Shown piece by piece: positions 8,844-16,339 of a stretch of DNA of 36,727 nt; position 1 is the stretch's first letter, and every line of letters starts with the position of its first letter. Origin of the DNA: Chloroflexi bacterium HGW-Chloroflexi-1 (GTDB taxonomy: Bacteria; Chloroflexota; Anaerolineae; CG2-30-64-16); NCBI GenBank assembly GCA_002842085.1, contig PHCA01000001.1, positions 1,511-38,237 on the forward strand, in the 5' to 3' direction. The notes under the pieces are model-generated. The model was not told the origin of the DNA, did no database searches, and was given only the letters and a program-made list of their open reading frames with translations. The translations under genes and the position numbers were made by a program.

Positions 8844-9010
8844 GTAACTACTCAGCCGCCGTGTCATTGCGAGCGTTTTTTGCGAAGCAATCTCGGATTG
8901 CCGCAATCGAGATTGCCGTAATCTCCTGGCACTGAACGCGAGGATTGCGGCAATCCCGATTGCTTCGTCGGCAAAAAACGCCTCCTCGCAATGACAGGCT
9001 GAGTAGTTAC
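8844..9010. mobile_element. MITE-like element with terminal inverted repeats and target duplication
   Basis: The ends are a perfect 14-bp inverted repeat (GTAACTACTCAGCC / GGCTGAGTAGTTAC). It is flanked by the 8-bp direct repeat AAAGTATC (8836-8843 and 9011-9018), as expected for a transposition target duplication. The inside is itself a long imperfect palindrome with GTCATTGCGAG near the left and CTCGCAATGAC near the right. There is no coding capacity, so it is a non-autonomous element. Confidence 0.85.
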
Positions 9011-9018
9011 AAAGTATC

Positions 9019-9035
9019 GCACATGCTGCATGTGC
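9019..9035. promoter_or_regulatory. 17-bp palindromic operator candidate
   Basis: GCACATGCTGCATGTGC is a perfect palindrome around one central base. It lies 25 bp before the regulator start codon and directly beside the MITE target duplication, which suits an autoregulatory operator in the original short leader. Confidence 0.5.
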
Positions 9036-9059
9036 CTACAGTGAAGGTAATGTGACGTG

Positions 9060-9842
9060 ATGGCCGATCTGTTGACGACCAGGCAAGTCCAAGACATCCT
9101 CCAGGTGGACCGCACGACGATCTACCGGATGGTTGACGGCGGGCAACTGCCGGCGATCCGGGTCGGCAAACAGTGGCGCTTCGACCGGGCCGAGATCGAG
9201 CGTTGGCTGCATGCCCAGGCGGCCTTGCCGGCCAGCAGCGCCTCGTCCATGAATGGCCCAACGCCGGCCGCGGTGGCCAGGCCGGCCGGCCACCTCTCCG
9301 AGTTGTTGCCGCTCCAATGCAGCCAGATGATCCAGGACGCGTTTGCGGATGCGCTGGGCGTGATGATCGTGGTCACCGACATGCAGGGGCAGCCGGTCAC
9401 CCAGGTGAGCAACGCCTGCGGCCTATACGACGCCGTGATGGGGGACCGGGCCGCGATTGCGCGTTGCATCGCCAACTGGCAGAAGCTCGTCGGCGCCGCG
9501 ATGTTGGAGCCCAGGTTCGCGCCCAGCGACCTGGGGTTGCTGTGTGCCCGGGGCTTGATTCGCGGCGGCAACGAGCTCAAGGGGATGGTGTTTGTCGGCG
9601 GGATCGCGCCGGAGGGGTGGCCGCCGCCGGCGGAGCAAATCACGGCCATTGCGACGCACTTCGGGCTGGAACCGGGTTACGTCGCGGCCAACATCGATGC
9701 CGTGCACCGGTTGGACAAAGCGGCCCGGGACAAGGTGTTGCAGTTCGTCCAGCGCATCGCCGACATCTTCGCGCACATTCTCGAGGATCGCAACGCGCTC
9801 TACAGCCGGCTACAGGCCATCGCATCGTTGACCGTGTTGTAG
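9060..9842 (+). CDS. HTH/PocR-domain transcriptional regulator
   Basis: 260 residues. Residues 1-50 form an excisionase/MerR-like helix-turn-helix ('LTTRQVQDILQVDRTTIYRM', then 'WRFDRAEIERWLHAQ'). After a linker, about residues 80-240 form a PocR-type sensory domain ('VVTDMQGQPVTQVSNACGLY', with a conserved cysteine in 'ARCIANWQK'). PocR domains sense small ligands in many bacterial regulators and kinases. GTG at 9057 is an alternative start. It is followed on the same strand, 124 bp later, by the SQR-DUF1641-TusE-DsrE genes, so it probably controls them; that role is inferred from position. Confidence 0.8.
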   Translation: MADLLTTRQVQDILQVDRTTIYRMVDGGQLPAIRVGKQWRFDRAEIERWLHAQAALPASSASSMNGPTPAAVARPAGHLSELLPLQCSQMIQDAFADALGVMIVVTDMQGQPVTQVSNACGLYDAVMGDRAAIARCIANWQKLVGAAMLEPRFAPSDLGLLCARGLIRGGNELKGMVFVGGIAPEGWPPPAEQITAIATHFGLEPGYVAANIDAVHRLDKAARDKVLQFVQRIADIFAHILEDRNALYSRLQAIASLTVL

Positions 9843-9966
9843 GGGCGTAGCATCGCAACGGCGTGGTGCGTGGTGCGTGGTCCGTCACGCAATCCGCAAT
9901 CCGCAACACTGAAGCGATTATCAATAGTCGATTGGAACAGGTACACCAAGTAGGAGAAGAACACCG

Positions 9967-11199
9967 ATGAAGCAACTGTTGATCCTGGGAGCCGGGACCG
10001 CTGGCACGATGGTCGCCAACCGGCTCAACCATCTGCTCGATAGCGACGAGTGGAAGATCACGATCGTGGACCAGCACGAGACGCACTACTACCAGCCGGG
10101 TTTTCTGTTCATCCCGTTTGGGATGTACAGTAAGAACGACGTGATGAAGCCCAAGCGCGACTTCATCCCGGCCGGCGTCGAAATGATCATGTCGCCCATC
10201 GAGCTCATCGAGCCGGAACACAACCGGGTGCGGATCCAGAAGGACGGGCGCTACCTCAACTATGACTTCCTGGTCATCGCGACCGGCACGGGGACACGGC
10301 CGGAGGAGACCCCTGGACTGGCCGAGCACGAATGGTACAACTCGATCTACGATTTCTACACCATCGAAGGCGCGCTGGCGCTGGCGAAACATCTGCGCAC
10401 GTGGCAGGGTGGCCGGCTGGCGCTCAACATTGTCGACACCCCGATCAAGTGCCCGGTGGCGCCGTTGGAGTTCATCATGCTGGCCGACTGGTTCTTCTAT
10501 GAGCAGGGCATCCGGGATCGGGTGGACCTGACCCTGGTGACGCCATTGCCGGGCGCTTTTACCAAGCCGGTGGCCTCCAAGCACCTGGGCAACATCCTGG
10601 AGCAGAAGGGGATCAAGGTCGTGCCGGAGTTTTTGATCGAGCATGTCGATCCGGACGCTAAGAAGCTGGTCTCTTACGACGAGAAGGAGATCGAGTACGA
10701 TCTCCTGGTCACTGTGCCGCTGAACAAGGGCAGCGACGTGATCGCCCGGTCAGAGATGGGGAATGAGCTGAACTACATCCCGGTCGACAAGCACACTTTC
10801 CTGTCGCCGAAATACCCAAACATTTTCGTCCTGGGTGATGCGGCGGACGTGCCGACCTCCAAGGCCGGCTCGGTGGCCCACTTCGCCGTGGATTGCTTCT
10901 CCGAGAATTTCCTGCGCTACATCGATGGCCTGGAGATGCTGCCGACCTTCGACGGCCATGCCAATTGCTTCATCGAATCCGGTTTCGGCAAGGGCTTGCT
11001 GATCGACTTCAACTACGATGTCGAGCCGTTGCCGGGGCGCTATCCGTTGCCCGGCGTGGGGCCATTCAAGCTCCTGCAAGAGTCGGAGATGAATCACTGG
11101 GGCAAGATGATGTTCCGTTGGATGTATTGGAATATCCTGCTCAAGGGGCAAGAGTTGCCGTTGCCGGCTCGCATGAGCATGGCCGGCAAGTGGAAATAG
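9967..11199 (+). CDS. Sulfide:quinone oxidoreductase-like flavoprotein
   Basis: 410 residues. It has an N-terminal FAD-binding motif 'ILGAGTAGTMVANRL', a second 'VIATGTGTRPEETPG', and a C-terminal FAD motif 'NIFVLGDAADVPTSKAG'. A conserved cysteine lies in 'DTPIKCPVAPLEF' (Cys162), with further cysteines in 'VDCFSENF' and 'GHANCFIESGFG'. This matches the SQR/flavocytochrome c-like family, which oxidises sulfide to bound sulfane sulfur and passes electrons to quinone. No transmembrane helix; the C-terminus is amphipathic, fitting peripheral membrane binding. AGGAGAAG precedes the ATG. The downstream sulfur-carrier genes support sulfide or sulfane-sulfur oxidation rather than another disulfide-reductase role. 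Confidence 0.85.
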   Translation: MKQLLILGAGTAGTMVANRLNHLLDSDEWKITIVDQHETHYYQPGFLFIPFGMYSKNDVMKPKRDFIPAGVEMIMSPIELIEPEHNRVRIQKDGRYLNYDFLVIATGTGTRPEETPGLAEHEWYNSIYDFYTIEGALALAKHLRTWQGGRLALNIVDTPIKCPVAPLEFIMLADWFFYEQGIRDRVDLTLVTPLPGAFTKPVASKHLGNILEQKGIKVVPEFLIEHVDPDAKKLVSYDEKEIEYDLLVTVPLNKGSDVIARSEMGNELNYIPVDKHTFLSPKYPNIFVLGDAADVPTSKAGSVAHFAVDCFSENFLRYIDGLEMLPTFDGHANCFIESGFGKGLLIDFNYDVEPLPGRYPLPGVGPFKLLQESEMNHWGKMMFRWMYWNILLKGQELPLPARMSMAGKWK

Positions 11200-11209
11200 G
11201 AGGGACGCG

Positions 11210-11776
11210 ATGGATCAGGCTATGCAAGAACTGAACCAGAAGATCGACCTCCTGACCGCTCAGGTTCAGTTCCTCACCGGGCAGGCTCAGATTGCCGAGC
11301 GGCAGCGCCAGGAGCGCGCTGAGCTGATGCGCGACGTGATGCCGATCGTCAACGATGCCTACCGGCTGACGGTGGACCAGTTGGAAGAGGTCGAGCAGTA
11401 CGTCGACCTGGGCGATCTGCTCCGGCTGCTCAAACGGCTGCTGCACAACGGCCGCAACATCGAGCAGATGCTCGACCAGATGGAGAGCTTAATGGGCCTG
11501 GCGGAGACCATCGGGCCGTTGACCGATGCTGTCTTTGCCAAAGCCGTGGACACCCTGGCCGAGTTCGAGCACAAAGGCTATTTCACCTTCGCCCGCAACA
11601 GCCTGCAACTGATGGACGGGGTGGTGGCCGCCTTCGATGAAGGCGCGCCGGCCCACGTTTCGTTGCTGGCTTTACTGCGCCAGATGCAAGACCCCGACGT
11701 CCGCCGCGGGCTGGCGCTCACTGTGCGGGTCTTGCGTGCCGTGGGCGCGCACGTCGGCGACGGGGTGACGGGGTGA
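11210..11776 (+). CDS. DUF1641 protein
   Basis: 188 residues, starting 10 bp after the SQR stop behind an AGGAGG site. The N-terminal third is a coiled coil ('MQELNQKIDLLTAQVQFLTG'). The C-terminal 'HVSLLALLRQMQDPDVRRGLALTVRVLRAVG' is the signature of DUF1641, a family often encoded next to SQR-like or formate dehydrogenase-related genes, with no settled biochemical role. The last residues ('GDGVTG') and the TGA are contributed by a GACGGGGTGACGGGGTGAC repeat, so the natural C-terminus may have been replaced. Confidence 0.8.
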   Translation: MDQAMQELNQKIDLLTAQVQFLTGQAQIAERQRQERAELMRDVMPIVNDAYRLTVDQLEEVEQYVDLGDLLRLLKRLLHNGRNIEQMLDQMESLMGLAETIGPLTDAVFAKAVDTLAEFEHKGYFTFARNSLQLMDGVVAAFDEGAPAHVSLLALLRQMQDPDVRRGLALTVRVLRAVGAHVGDGVTG

Positions 11777-11832
11777 CAAGGAAACAAGGAAACAAGGAAA
11801 CAGGGAAACAGGGAAACAAGGAAACAAGGAGA
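11759..11832. repeat. Tandem repeat, GGTGAC then nine-base AAGGAAACA units
   Basis: It begins inside the 3' end of the DUF1641 gene with two GGGGTGAC units, then continues as about seven copies of a nine-base AAGGAAACA-type unit with AAGG/AGGG variation. Confidence 0.8.
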
Positions 11833-11840
11833 TGCCTCGC

Positions 11841-11925
11841 CTGTATCTTCCTCGGTTTTTCGGGGCATGCTGTAGCCGGTCTGTGACCGAGCCATCGTGG
11901 CCCGGTCACAGACCGGCCACAGCCC
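11841..11925. repeat. Palindromic repeat family, copy 1
   Basis: A flank TATCTTCCTCGGTTTTTCGGGG, shared with the other copies in variant form, leads into a long inverted repeat: TAGCCGGTCTGTGACCGAGCC pairs with GGCCCGGTCACAGACCGGCC. Copies 2 (17821) and 3 (21471) have the same architecture. Confidence 0.8.
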
Positions 11926-11949
11926 CGGAGGTTAGGCCCTTATATCCTT

Positions 11950-12013
11950 GTCTACCAACCTACCAACCTACCAACCTACCAACCTACCAACCTACCAACC
12001 TACCAATCTACCA
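11950..12013. repeat. 8-bp tandem repeat CTACCAAC/CTACCAAT
   Basis: Seven or more copies of an 8-bp unit between the DUF1641 and tusE genes. This is the same repeat family (TTGGTAGA on the other strand) that recurs at nearly every gene junction further along. Confidence 0.9.
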
Positions 12014-12041
12014 GGCATCACGATACCAGGAGGTAACAAGA

Positions 12042-12359
12042 ATGGCTACCCGTGTAATCGCAGGCAAGACCGTGCAGGTCAACGATGAAGGTTTTTTGAC
12101 TGAGCCAGGCGAATGGACGCGCGAGATCGGCCAGGTTCTGGCTCAAGAAGAGGGTGTTGGCGAGCTGACCGACGCGCACTGGAAGGTGATCGACTTCTGC
12201 CGCCAGGACGCCAAGGATTCGGGCAAGGCGCCGACGCTGCGCCGCATCACCGGCGCGGCCGGCGTGTCCACGAAGGATATGTTCAAGCTGTTCCCCAAAG
12301 GTCCGGCCAAGAAGGTCGCTCGGATCTCCGGTTTGGGCAAGCCCGAGGGGTGTGTGTGA
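12042..12359 (+). CDS. tusE: TusE/DsrC-family sulfur carrier
   Basis: 105 residues from the ATG at 12042, which follows AGGAGGTAAC; the longer ORF-track start translates tandem repeats. The family landmarks 'DEGFLTEPGEWTREIG', 'LTDAHWKVIDFCRQ' and the C-terminal 'ISGLGKPEGCV' are present. The penultimate cysteine is the sulfur-carrying residue. The second C-terminal cysteine of true DsrC is replaced by alanine ('KKVARISG'), so this is a single-cysteine, TusE-like carrier that should accept persulfide but not form the DsrC intramolecular trisulfide. It sits between the SQR and DsrE genes, consistent with sulfane-sulfur relay. Confidence 0.85.
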   Translation: MATRVIAGKTVQVNDEGFLTEPGEWTREIGQVLAQEEGVGELTDAHWKVIDFCRQDAKDSGKAPTLRRITGAAGVSTKDMFKLFPKGPAKKVARISGLGKPEGCV

Positions 12360-12367
12360 GAGGGGAT

Positions 12368-12530
12368 ATTGGGAAACTGGTAAATTGGTGAATTCGTAAA
12401 TTGGTAAATTGGTAGGTGGTAAATTGGTAAATTGGGGGTTGGTTCTTGGTGAATGGTGCGACTCCCCATCACTGTACCAATCTACCAATCTACCAACCTA
12501 CCAACCTACCAAACACCAATCAACCGCATT
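12368..12530. repeat. Imperfect 8-bp tandem repeats in both orientations
   Basis: GGTAAATTGGTAAATT units (about 12375-12440) are followed by CAATCTACCAATCTACC units in the opposite orientation (about 12475-12520). The two arms could pair in RNA between tusE and dsrE. No gene is seen here. Confidence 0.8.
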
Positions 12531-12552
12531 ATCAACAGAGAGGAGACTTTCC

Positions 12553-13056
12553 ATGTCTGACGAAAATCGCCACGTTGTATTCATCTGCTCCAAGGGTAAC
12601 CTGGACATGGTCTACCCGGCCCTGGTGATGGGCTGGGCTGCGCTGGGCAACGGCATCGACGTAACGATCTTCTTCACTTTCTGGGGTATGGACATCATCA
12701 CCAAGAAGCGCCAGCCCCACCTCGAGATCGCGCCGGTGGCCAATACCAGCATGAAGATGAGCCTGATGGGTCTGCCGACCGGCAACCTGGGGATCCCGAA
12801 CATCTTGGGCATCTTGCCCGGCATGACCGCCTTCGCCACCAGCATCATGCACAAGAAGATCGCCGAGGTCGGCGCACCGCCGGTGGGCGAGTACCTCCAG
12901 ATGCTCGTCGACGGTGGCGCCAGGCTCTACGCCTGCAAGATGTCGGTGGACATGTTCGGGCTGACGAAGGAAGACTTCGTCGACGGCGTCGAGGACATCG
13001 TCACCGCCAGCGACTTCATGGACATGAGCGAAGGCGCACAGATTATTTTCATTTAG
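12553..13056 (+). CDS. DsrE/DsrF-like (DsrE2) sulfur-trafficking protein
   Basis: 167 residues from the ATG at 12553 behind AGAGGAGAC. It starts 'HVVFICSKGNLDMVYPALVM', has 'VTIFFTFWGMDII', a glycine-rich hydrophobic centre ('GLPTGNLGIPNILGILPGM') and the conserved cysteine in 'RLYACKMSVDMFGL'. This is the DsrE2 (DsrE/DrsH-like) subfamily, which carries sulfur on that cysteine and is typically found with TusA/TusE-type carriers in sulfur-oxidising clusters. The hydrophobic centre could associate with the membrane. It is the last gene of the module; a hairpin with a T run follows. Confidence 0.85.
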   Translation: MSDENRHVVFICSKGNLDMVYPALVMGWAALGNGIDVTIFFTFWGMDIITKKRQPHLEIAPVANTSMKMSLMGLPTGNLGIPNILGILPGMTAFATSIMHKKIAEVGAPPVGEYLQMLVDGGARLYACKMSVDMFGLTKEDFVDGVEDIVTASDFMDMSEGAQIIFI

Positions 13057-13127
13057 GGTGTGGCGCTGTAGGGCGAATGCGCGTTACGAGTGCAAATAAT
13101 GAGTAACGAGTAACGAGTGAACATCGA

Positions 13128-13177
13128 CGGGCAAGGCGCGGCGGTGTAACCGCCCTGCCTTGCCCGTTACGTTTTTT
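13128..13177 (+). terminator. Rho-independent terminator after the sulfur module
   Basis: CGGGCAAGGC pairs exactly with GCCTTGCCCG, with an inner GGCGGT/ACCGCC stem, followed by TTACGTTTTTT. It lies 72 bp after the dsrE stop. Short GAGTAAC repeats precede it (about 13100-13119). Confidence 0.8.
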
Positions 13178-13277
13178 CGCCAGGTTCAGCGCGTCTCGGA
13201 TGCGGTACGGCACCCCATGGTCGACGGGTGCGGTGCGGAGTTTTGCGCTGCTCAGATAGTTCTGGAAAAATACTGTA

Positions 13278-14375
13278 TTAGGATAAAAGTCTGTAAATAC
13301 AATGCTGTTCCCCTCCTCGCATTACCCAACAACCACCATAACAATCAAATTTCGACTTACATTCGGCGCAGTATGGATCAGCCACAAGTATTTCACGGTT
13401 TCGATACCGCTTGAAACCGTTTTGCCAAATCTCCGTAAATGAATTCTCCAAAAGAGATCCCTCCCTGGTATCAACCGTATCTGGCTGTTCAGGACATCCT
13501 CTCACATTCCCATCAACTCCAATACAACATGCTAAAAATCCGATCGGACAAATCATTGGGCCGCCTCTAATTTTCTTCTCCCAGTCCCCTAAAAATGTCA
13601 AGTTCTCCCCAAGATAGATGCGTATTCCCTTTCTATCATTTTCCTTGATAAATCTAAACAAAGAAATCAATTGGTTGCTATCCAGCGAGACATCCGCGGC
13701 TTGTGCCCTCCCGATCGGCATGACTACGGTGAGTCTCCAAAGTTTAACCCCTAACTGTAAAAGTAAATGCCTCAACTCTCCAATTTCGGAGATATTCCGG
13801 GTAGTAACGGTTGTGGCAACGGATAGTAATGGAATCCGGAATTTGGTCAGTAGCCTGACTGCATTTACAGCCTTTGTGAAGCTTTGACAGTTGTTTCGTA
13901 TGCGATTGTGTGTTTGTTCCAGGCCATCCAGACTGATTTGCACAGAATAGATATTGGCATCTTTTATTCGTTCCGCCATTGAATGATCAATCAGTAAACC
14001 ATTTGTGGCTATCCCAGTTTTTAGACCTTGATGGTATGCATAAGACATAACTTCAAGTAAATCTCTCCGCAATAGTGGTTCTCCGCCTGTAACCGCAAAC
14101 ATATCAACTTTCAAAACTGAGAGATCATCCAGTATGTCTTTAATTTGCTCCGTTTTTAGTTCGCTAGAGTACGTCTCTTTTGTAGCACCGCAGTGGATAC
14201 AACTTAGATTGCATCGGCGTGTACAATCCCAAAGAACATACCTCGGTGGTGGTTTTTTCTTGTTTGCCCAATTCCGTTCACTAAATTCGCTTAGAAAATA
14301 GTCCATCCTCAACTTTGCAAGTTCGTATCGAAGATTTGGCATTTTTCCACTTGGGAAGATTTTCTTAGGGTGCAT
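13278..14375 (-). CDS. Radical SAM/SPASM peptide-modification-type enzyme
   Basis: 365 residues from the ATG at 14375, which lies inside the end of the upstream peptide gene (11-bp overlap). The radical SAM motif is 'CNLSCIHC' in 'LWDCTRRCNLSCIHCG', with the glycine-rich 'TGGEPLLRRDLLE'. The C-terminal SPASM-type region has 'CPIGFLACCIGVDGNVRGCP' and 'CAECKSKFDCYGGCWVMR', enough cysteines for auxiliary 4Fe-4S clusters. This layout is typical of enzymes that modify ribosomal peptides (PqqE, AnSME and RiPP maturases). The gene is markedly AT-richer than its surroundings, suggesting transfer. The adjacent membrane peptide is the obvious substrate candidate; the reaction cannot be deduced. Confidence 0.85.
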   Translation of the reverse strand: MHPKKIFPSGKMPNLRYELAKLRMDYFLSEFSERNWANKKKPPPRYVLWDCTRRCNLSCIHCGATKETYSSELKTEQIKDILDDLSVLKVDMFAVTGGEPLLRRDLLEVMSYAYHQGLKTGIATNGLLIDHSMAERIKDANIYSVQISLDGLEQTHNRIRNNCQSFTKAVNAVRLLTKFRIPLLSVATTVTTRNISEIGELRHLLLQLGVKLWRLTVVMPIGRAQAADVSLDSNQLISLFRFIKENDRKGIRIYLGENLTFLGDWEKKIRGGPMICPIGFLACCIGVDGNVRGCPEQPDTVDTREGSLLENSFTEIWQNGFKRYRNREILVADPYCAECKSKFDCYGGCWVMRGGEQHCIYRLLS

Positions 14376-14601
14376 AGTCGGGAGGAGGGCCATAGGCGAT
14401 GAATGCGTTGGGTAGCCAAACACTGAAAGAGAAACAACCCAACAACCCAGGGACAATAAAAGTCAGTAATAGGCCAATCACTAAGTAGGATCGCTTTCTC
14501 GTTCGGACATATCGGACGAGAAAAAAGATCCCAATGCCTGACGATATCAGACCAAGAACGATTACTCCTACGATGATCATGATTGAGTGTAGAGATAACA
14601 T
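14365..14601 (-). CDS. Small membrane peptide with a Pro/Tyr-rich tail, putative radical SAM substrate
   Basis: 78 residues. AAAGGAGGT precedes the ATG at 14601 at good spacing, so it is strongly translated. Two transmembrane segments (about residues 6-30, 'IMIIVGVIVLGLISSGIGIF', and 40-60, 'LVIGLLLTFIVPGLLG') are joined by a basic loop ('VRTRKRS'). The last 22 residues form a tail ending 'IAYGPPPDYAP'. It overlaps the SPASM radical SAM start and lies 30 bp after a second radical SAM gene. I do not recognise the family. Coupling to two radical SAM genes suggests a modified peptide whose tail is the site of chemistry, but it could simply be an unrelated small membrane protein. Confidence 0.7.
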   Translation of the reverse strand: MLSLHSIMIIVGVIVLGLISSGIGIFFLVRYVRTRKRSYLVIGLLLTFIVPGLLGCFSFSVWLPNAFIAYGPPPDYAP

Positions 14602-14631
14602 TTCAAAGTACCTCCTTTTACGGGAGATTTC

Positions 14632-15339
14632 TCATCGCGTCCGATACTCGCACGCCGGAAAGCAACACCGGTCGCGCGCGCCGTCGAGGCTCACGCGCAC
14701 AAAGCCGTCACCGCACGTGTCAGAGAGGCCGAGCCGGCGGCGGGTGTAGTCATCGGCCGCCACGGTCGCACCGGCGCGGCGTCCCAACGCCACCAGCAGG
14801 GTGAAGGCGTCGGCCAGCTCGGCCGTGGTCGGGGCCAAACCGGGATGGTCACCCTTGTAGCCCAGGAGCAGCAGGCAGCGGGCGCCCCGCCGCAACGCCT
14901 CGCCGGCCCAGCCGGTCACCTGGGCCAGGCCGCCGGCCAGCAGGAGTAGATTGATCACGGCGGCCGGGTGGTCGACCAGCGCGGTCCACGCGCCCTTGCC
15001 CGCTGAAACGCCGAAGCTATCCAGCAGACCGGCGTCGGCCAGCTCGATGATCGTGTCGGGGGCGCGGGCGTTGGTGGTCAGCCCGGCGCGCAGGCCCCGC
15101 TCGCGGGCAGCTTTCAGCAGCGCGGGCAGCGCCGGGTGCAGGGTCGGCTCCCCGCCGCCCAGCGCGACCGCTTCGACCCCTGCGTCGGCCAGCTCGTTCA
15201 GCAGCGCGGCGAATTGCGCGACCGGCATGTCCTGCTCGGCCTTGGGTTGGTCGCAGTAAGGGCAGGCGTTGTTGCAGCGGCGGGTGATCTCGACCGATGC
15301 CAGCCGCAGACGGTCAGACGGCCAGGTCGGGGCCTTCAT
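14632..15339 (-). CDS. Radical SAM protein (short, no SPASM)
   Basis: 235 residues. It has 'ITRRCNNACPYCDQP', giving the CxxxCxxC iron-sulfur motif, then 'VALGGGEPTLHPALPALL', 'AGLTTNARAPDTIIELADAG' and 'DSFGVSAGKGAWTALVDHP', all of the radical SAM barrel. The C-terminus 'GARDRCCFPACEYRTR' adds three cysteines that could bind another cluster. Its ATG overlaps the end of the upstream 334-aa gene by 26 bp and it ends 30 bp before the membrane peptide gene, so it is part of the same run. Substrate unknown. It is GC-rich like the upstream genes, unlike the next two. Confidence 0.85.
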   Translation of the reverse strand: MKAPTWPSDRLRLASVEITRRCNNACPYCDQPKAEQDMPVAQFAALLNELADAGVEAVALGGGEPTLHPALPALLKAARERGLRAGLTTNARAPDTIIELADAGLLDSFGVSAGKGAWTALVDHPAAVINLLLLAGGLAQVTGWAGEALRRGARCLLLLGYKGDHPGLAPTTAELADAFTLLVALGRRAGATVAADDYTRRRLGLSDTCGDGFVRVSLDGARDRCCFPACEYRTR

Positions 15340-16318
15340 CAGGGTTGTCCTCGGCCTCTTCTTCCTCGTCCTCGGCGGCCCACAGGCCCGGCAGCCGATC
15401 CCACGGCGACCGGTGCAACTCGTCGTAGATGTGTTGCAGCGCGGCGACGCCGTCGGCGGTGTAGAGGCCTTTGGCTTGCTCGATCAGGGCCAGAAACCGC
15501 TGTTCCATGAACGGCCGCGCCCGGCCGAAGCCCTGGCAGGCGGTCCACAGGTGATCGAACAGGGCCGCGCGCTGGTAGAGGTAGGGCAACGGCTCTTCGG
15601 CTGCGGCGCACCACTTCTCGAACTCGACACTCAGCCGGACGGCCAGCGCGGCCCAGCGCACGCGTTCGGCCGGTTCGACGCCGGCCGGATCCAACCGGGC
15701 CAGCTCGTATTCCATGACGGCTTCGGCCCGCGTATCGACCTCTTGCAGCGCCTTCTCCACCCGTTCTGCCGCGTCGCGCACCCACCGATGCCCAACCTCC
15801 GGCCAACGCGCCCGCTCGCGCAGCACTTCGCCGCCATACTCCTCTGCCAATCGCTCGCGATGTTCGGCCATCGCCTTGGGCAAGTCCGTGGACATCAGGG
15901 AGATGCCCGGTTCCTCCCAGCGGTCCCAACGGATGCCGTCGGCCAGGTCGCTGATGTACTGTTCGCGTGTCTCCGGTTCGGGACCGCCCTGGGACAGGAG
16001 TGAAGTCCAGCCCAGTTCGAATCGGCCCAGGCCGCGTTCGGCCGCCTGGGCGAGGAGCTTTTTCAGCGGCTTCTCGTCCTGCTTCATCCCCTCTCGGTTG
16101 CCGAAGATGGGCGGATAGCCGCCATCGCCCGGCAACTCCAGTCGAAAGCCGCCCCACGCCCGCTCGACTTCAGGGCCGAGCTCCCGCGCCAGGTCGCTGA
16201 GTTGGCTCTGTAAAGCGCGGGCGCGGTCGAAGTCGATATTGCGCAGGACGTTTTCCAGTTCTTCAGCCAGCGAGATCACCAGGCCGGGATCGCTGCATTC
16301 GACGAGAAGCTGACGCAT
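15314..16318 (-). CDS. Hypothetical protein, 334 aa
   Basis: Not recognised. AGAGGAGGTTAGATC precedes the ATG at 16318. The protein is soluble, acidic and helical, with tryptophan-rich patches ('GYPPIFGNREGMKQDEKPL', 'DLADGIRWDRWEEPGISLM') and a strongly acidic tail ('EDEEEEAEDNPDEGPD'). The tail overlaps the start of the radical SAM gene, so the two proteins are made together. I see no catalytic motif. It could be a partner or scaffold of the radical SAM enzyme, by position only. Confidence 0.65.
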   Translation of the reverse strand: MRQLLVECSDPGLVISLAEELENVLRNIDFDRARALQSQLSDLARELGPEVERAWGGFRLELPGDGGYPPIFGNREGMKQDEKPLKKLLAQAAERGLGRFELGWTSLLSQGGPEPETREQYISDLADGIRWDRWEEPGISLMSTDLPKAMAEHRERLAEEYGGEVLRERARWPEVGHRWVRDAAERVEKALQEVDTRAEAVMEYELARLDPAGVEPAERVRWAALAVRLSVEFEKWCAAAEEPLPYLYQRAALFDHLWTACQGFGRARPFMEQRFLALIEQAKGLYTADGVAALQHIYDELHRSPWDRLPGLWAAEDEEEEAEDNPDEGPDLAV

Positions 16319-16339
16319 GATCTAACCTCCTCTGTTCGC

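Noticed and set aside
11950-12013. TTGGTAGA/CTACCAAC arrays as CRISPR
   Set aside because: Units are 8 bp with no spacers and no cas genes; they are simple tandem repeats.
11832-12041. N-terminal extension of TusE in the ORF track (and similar extensions for SufD, SufU-like, Rieske and SufB)
   Set aside because: These extensions are translated tandem repeats or palindromes; internal ATGs with good ribosome sites match family N-termini.
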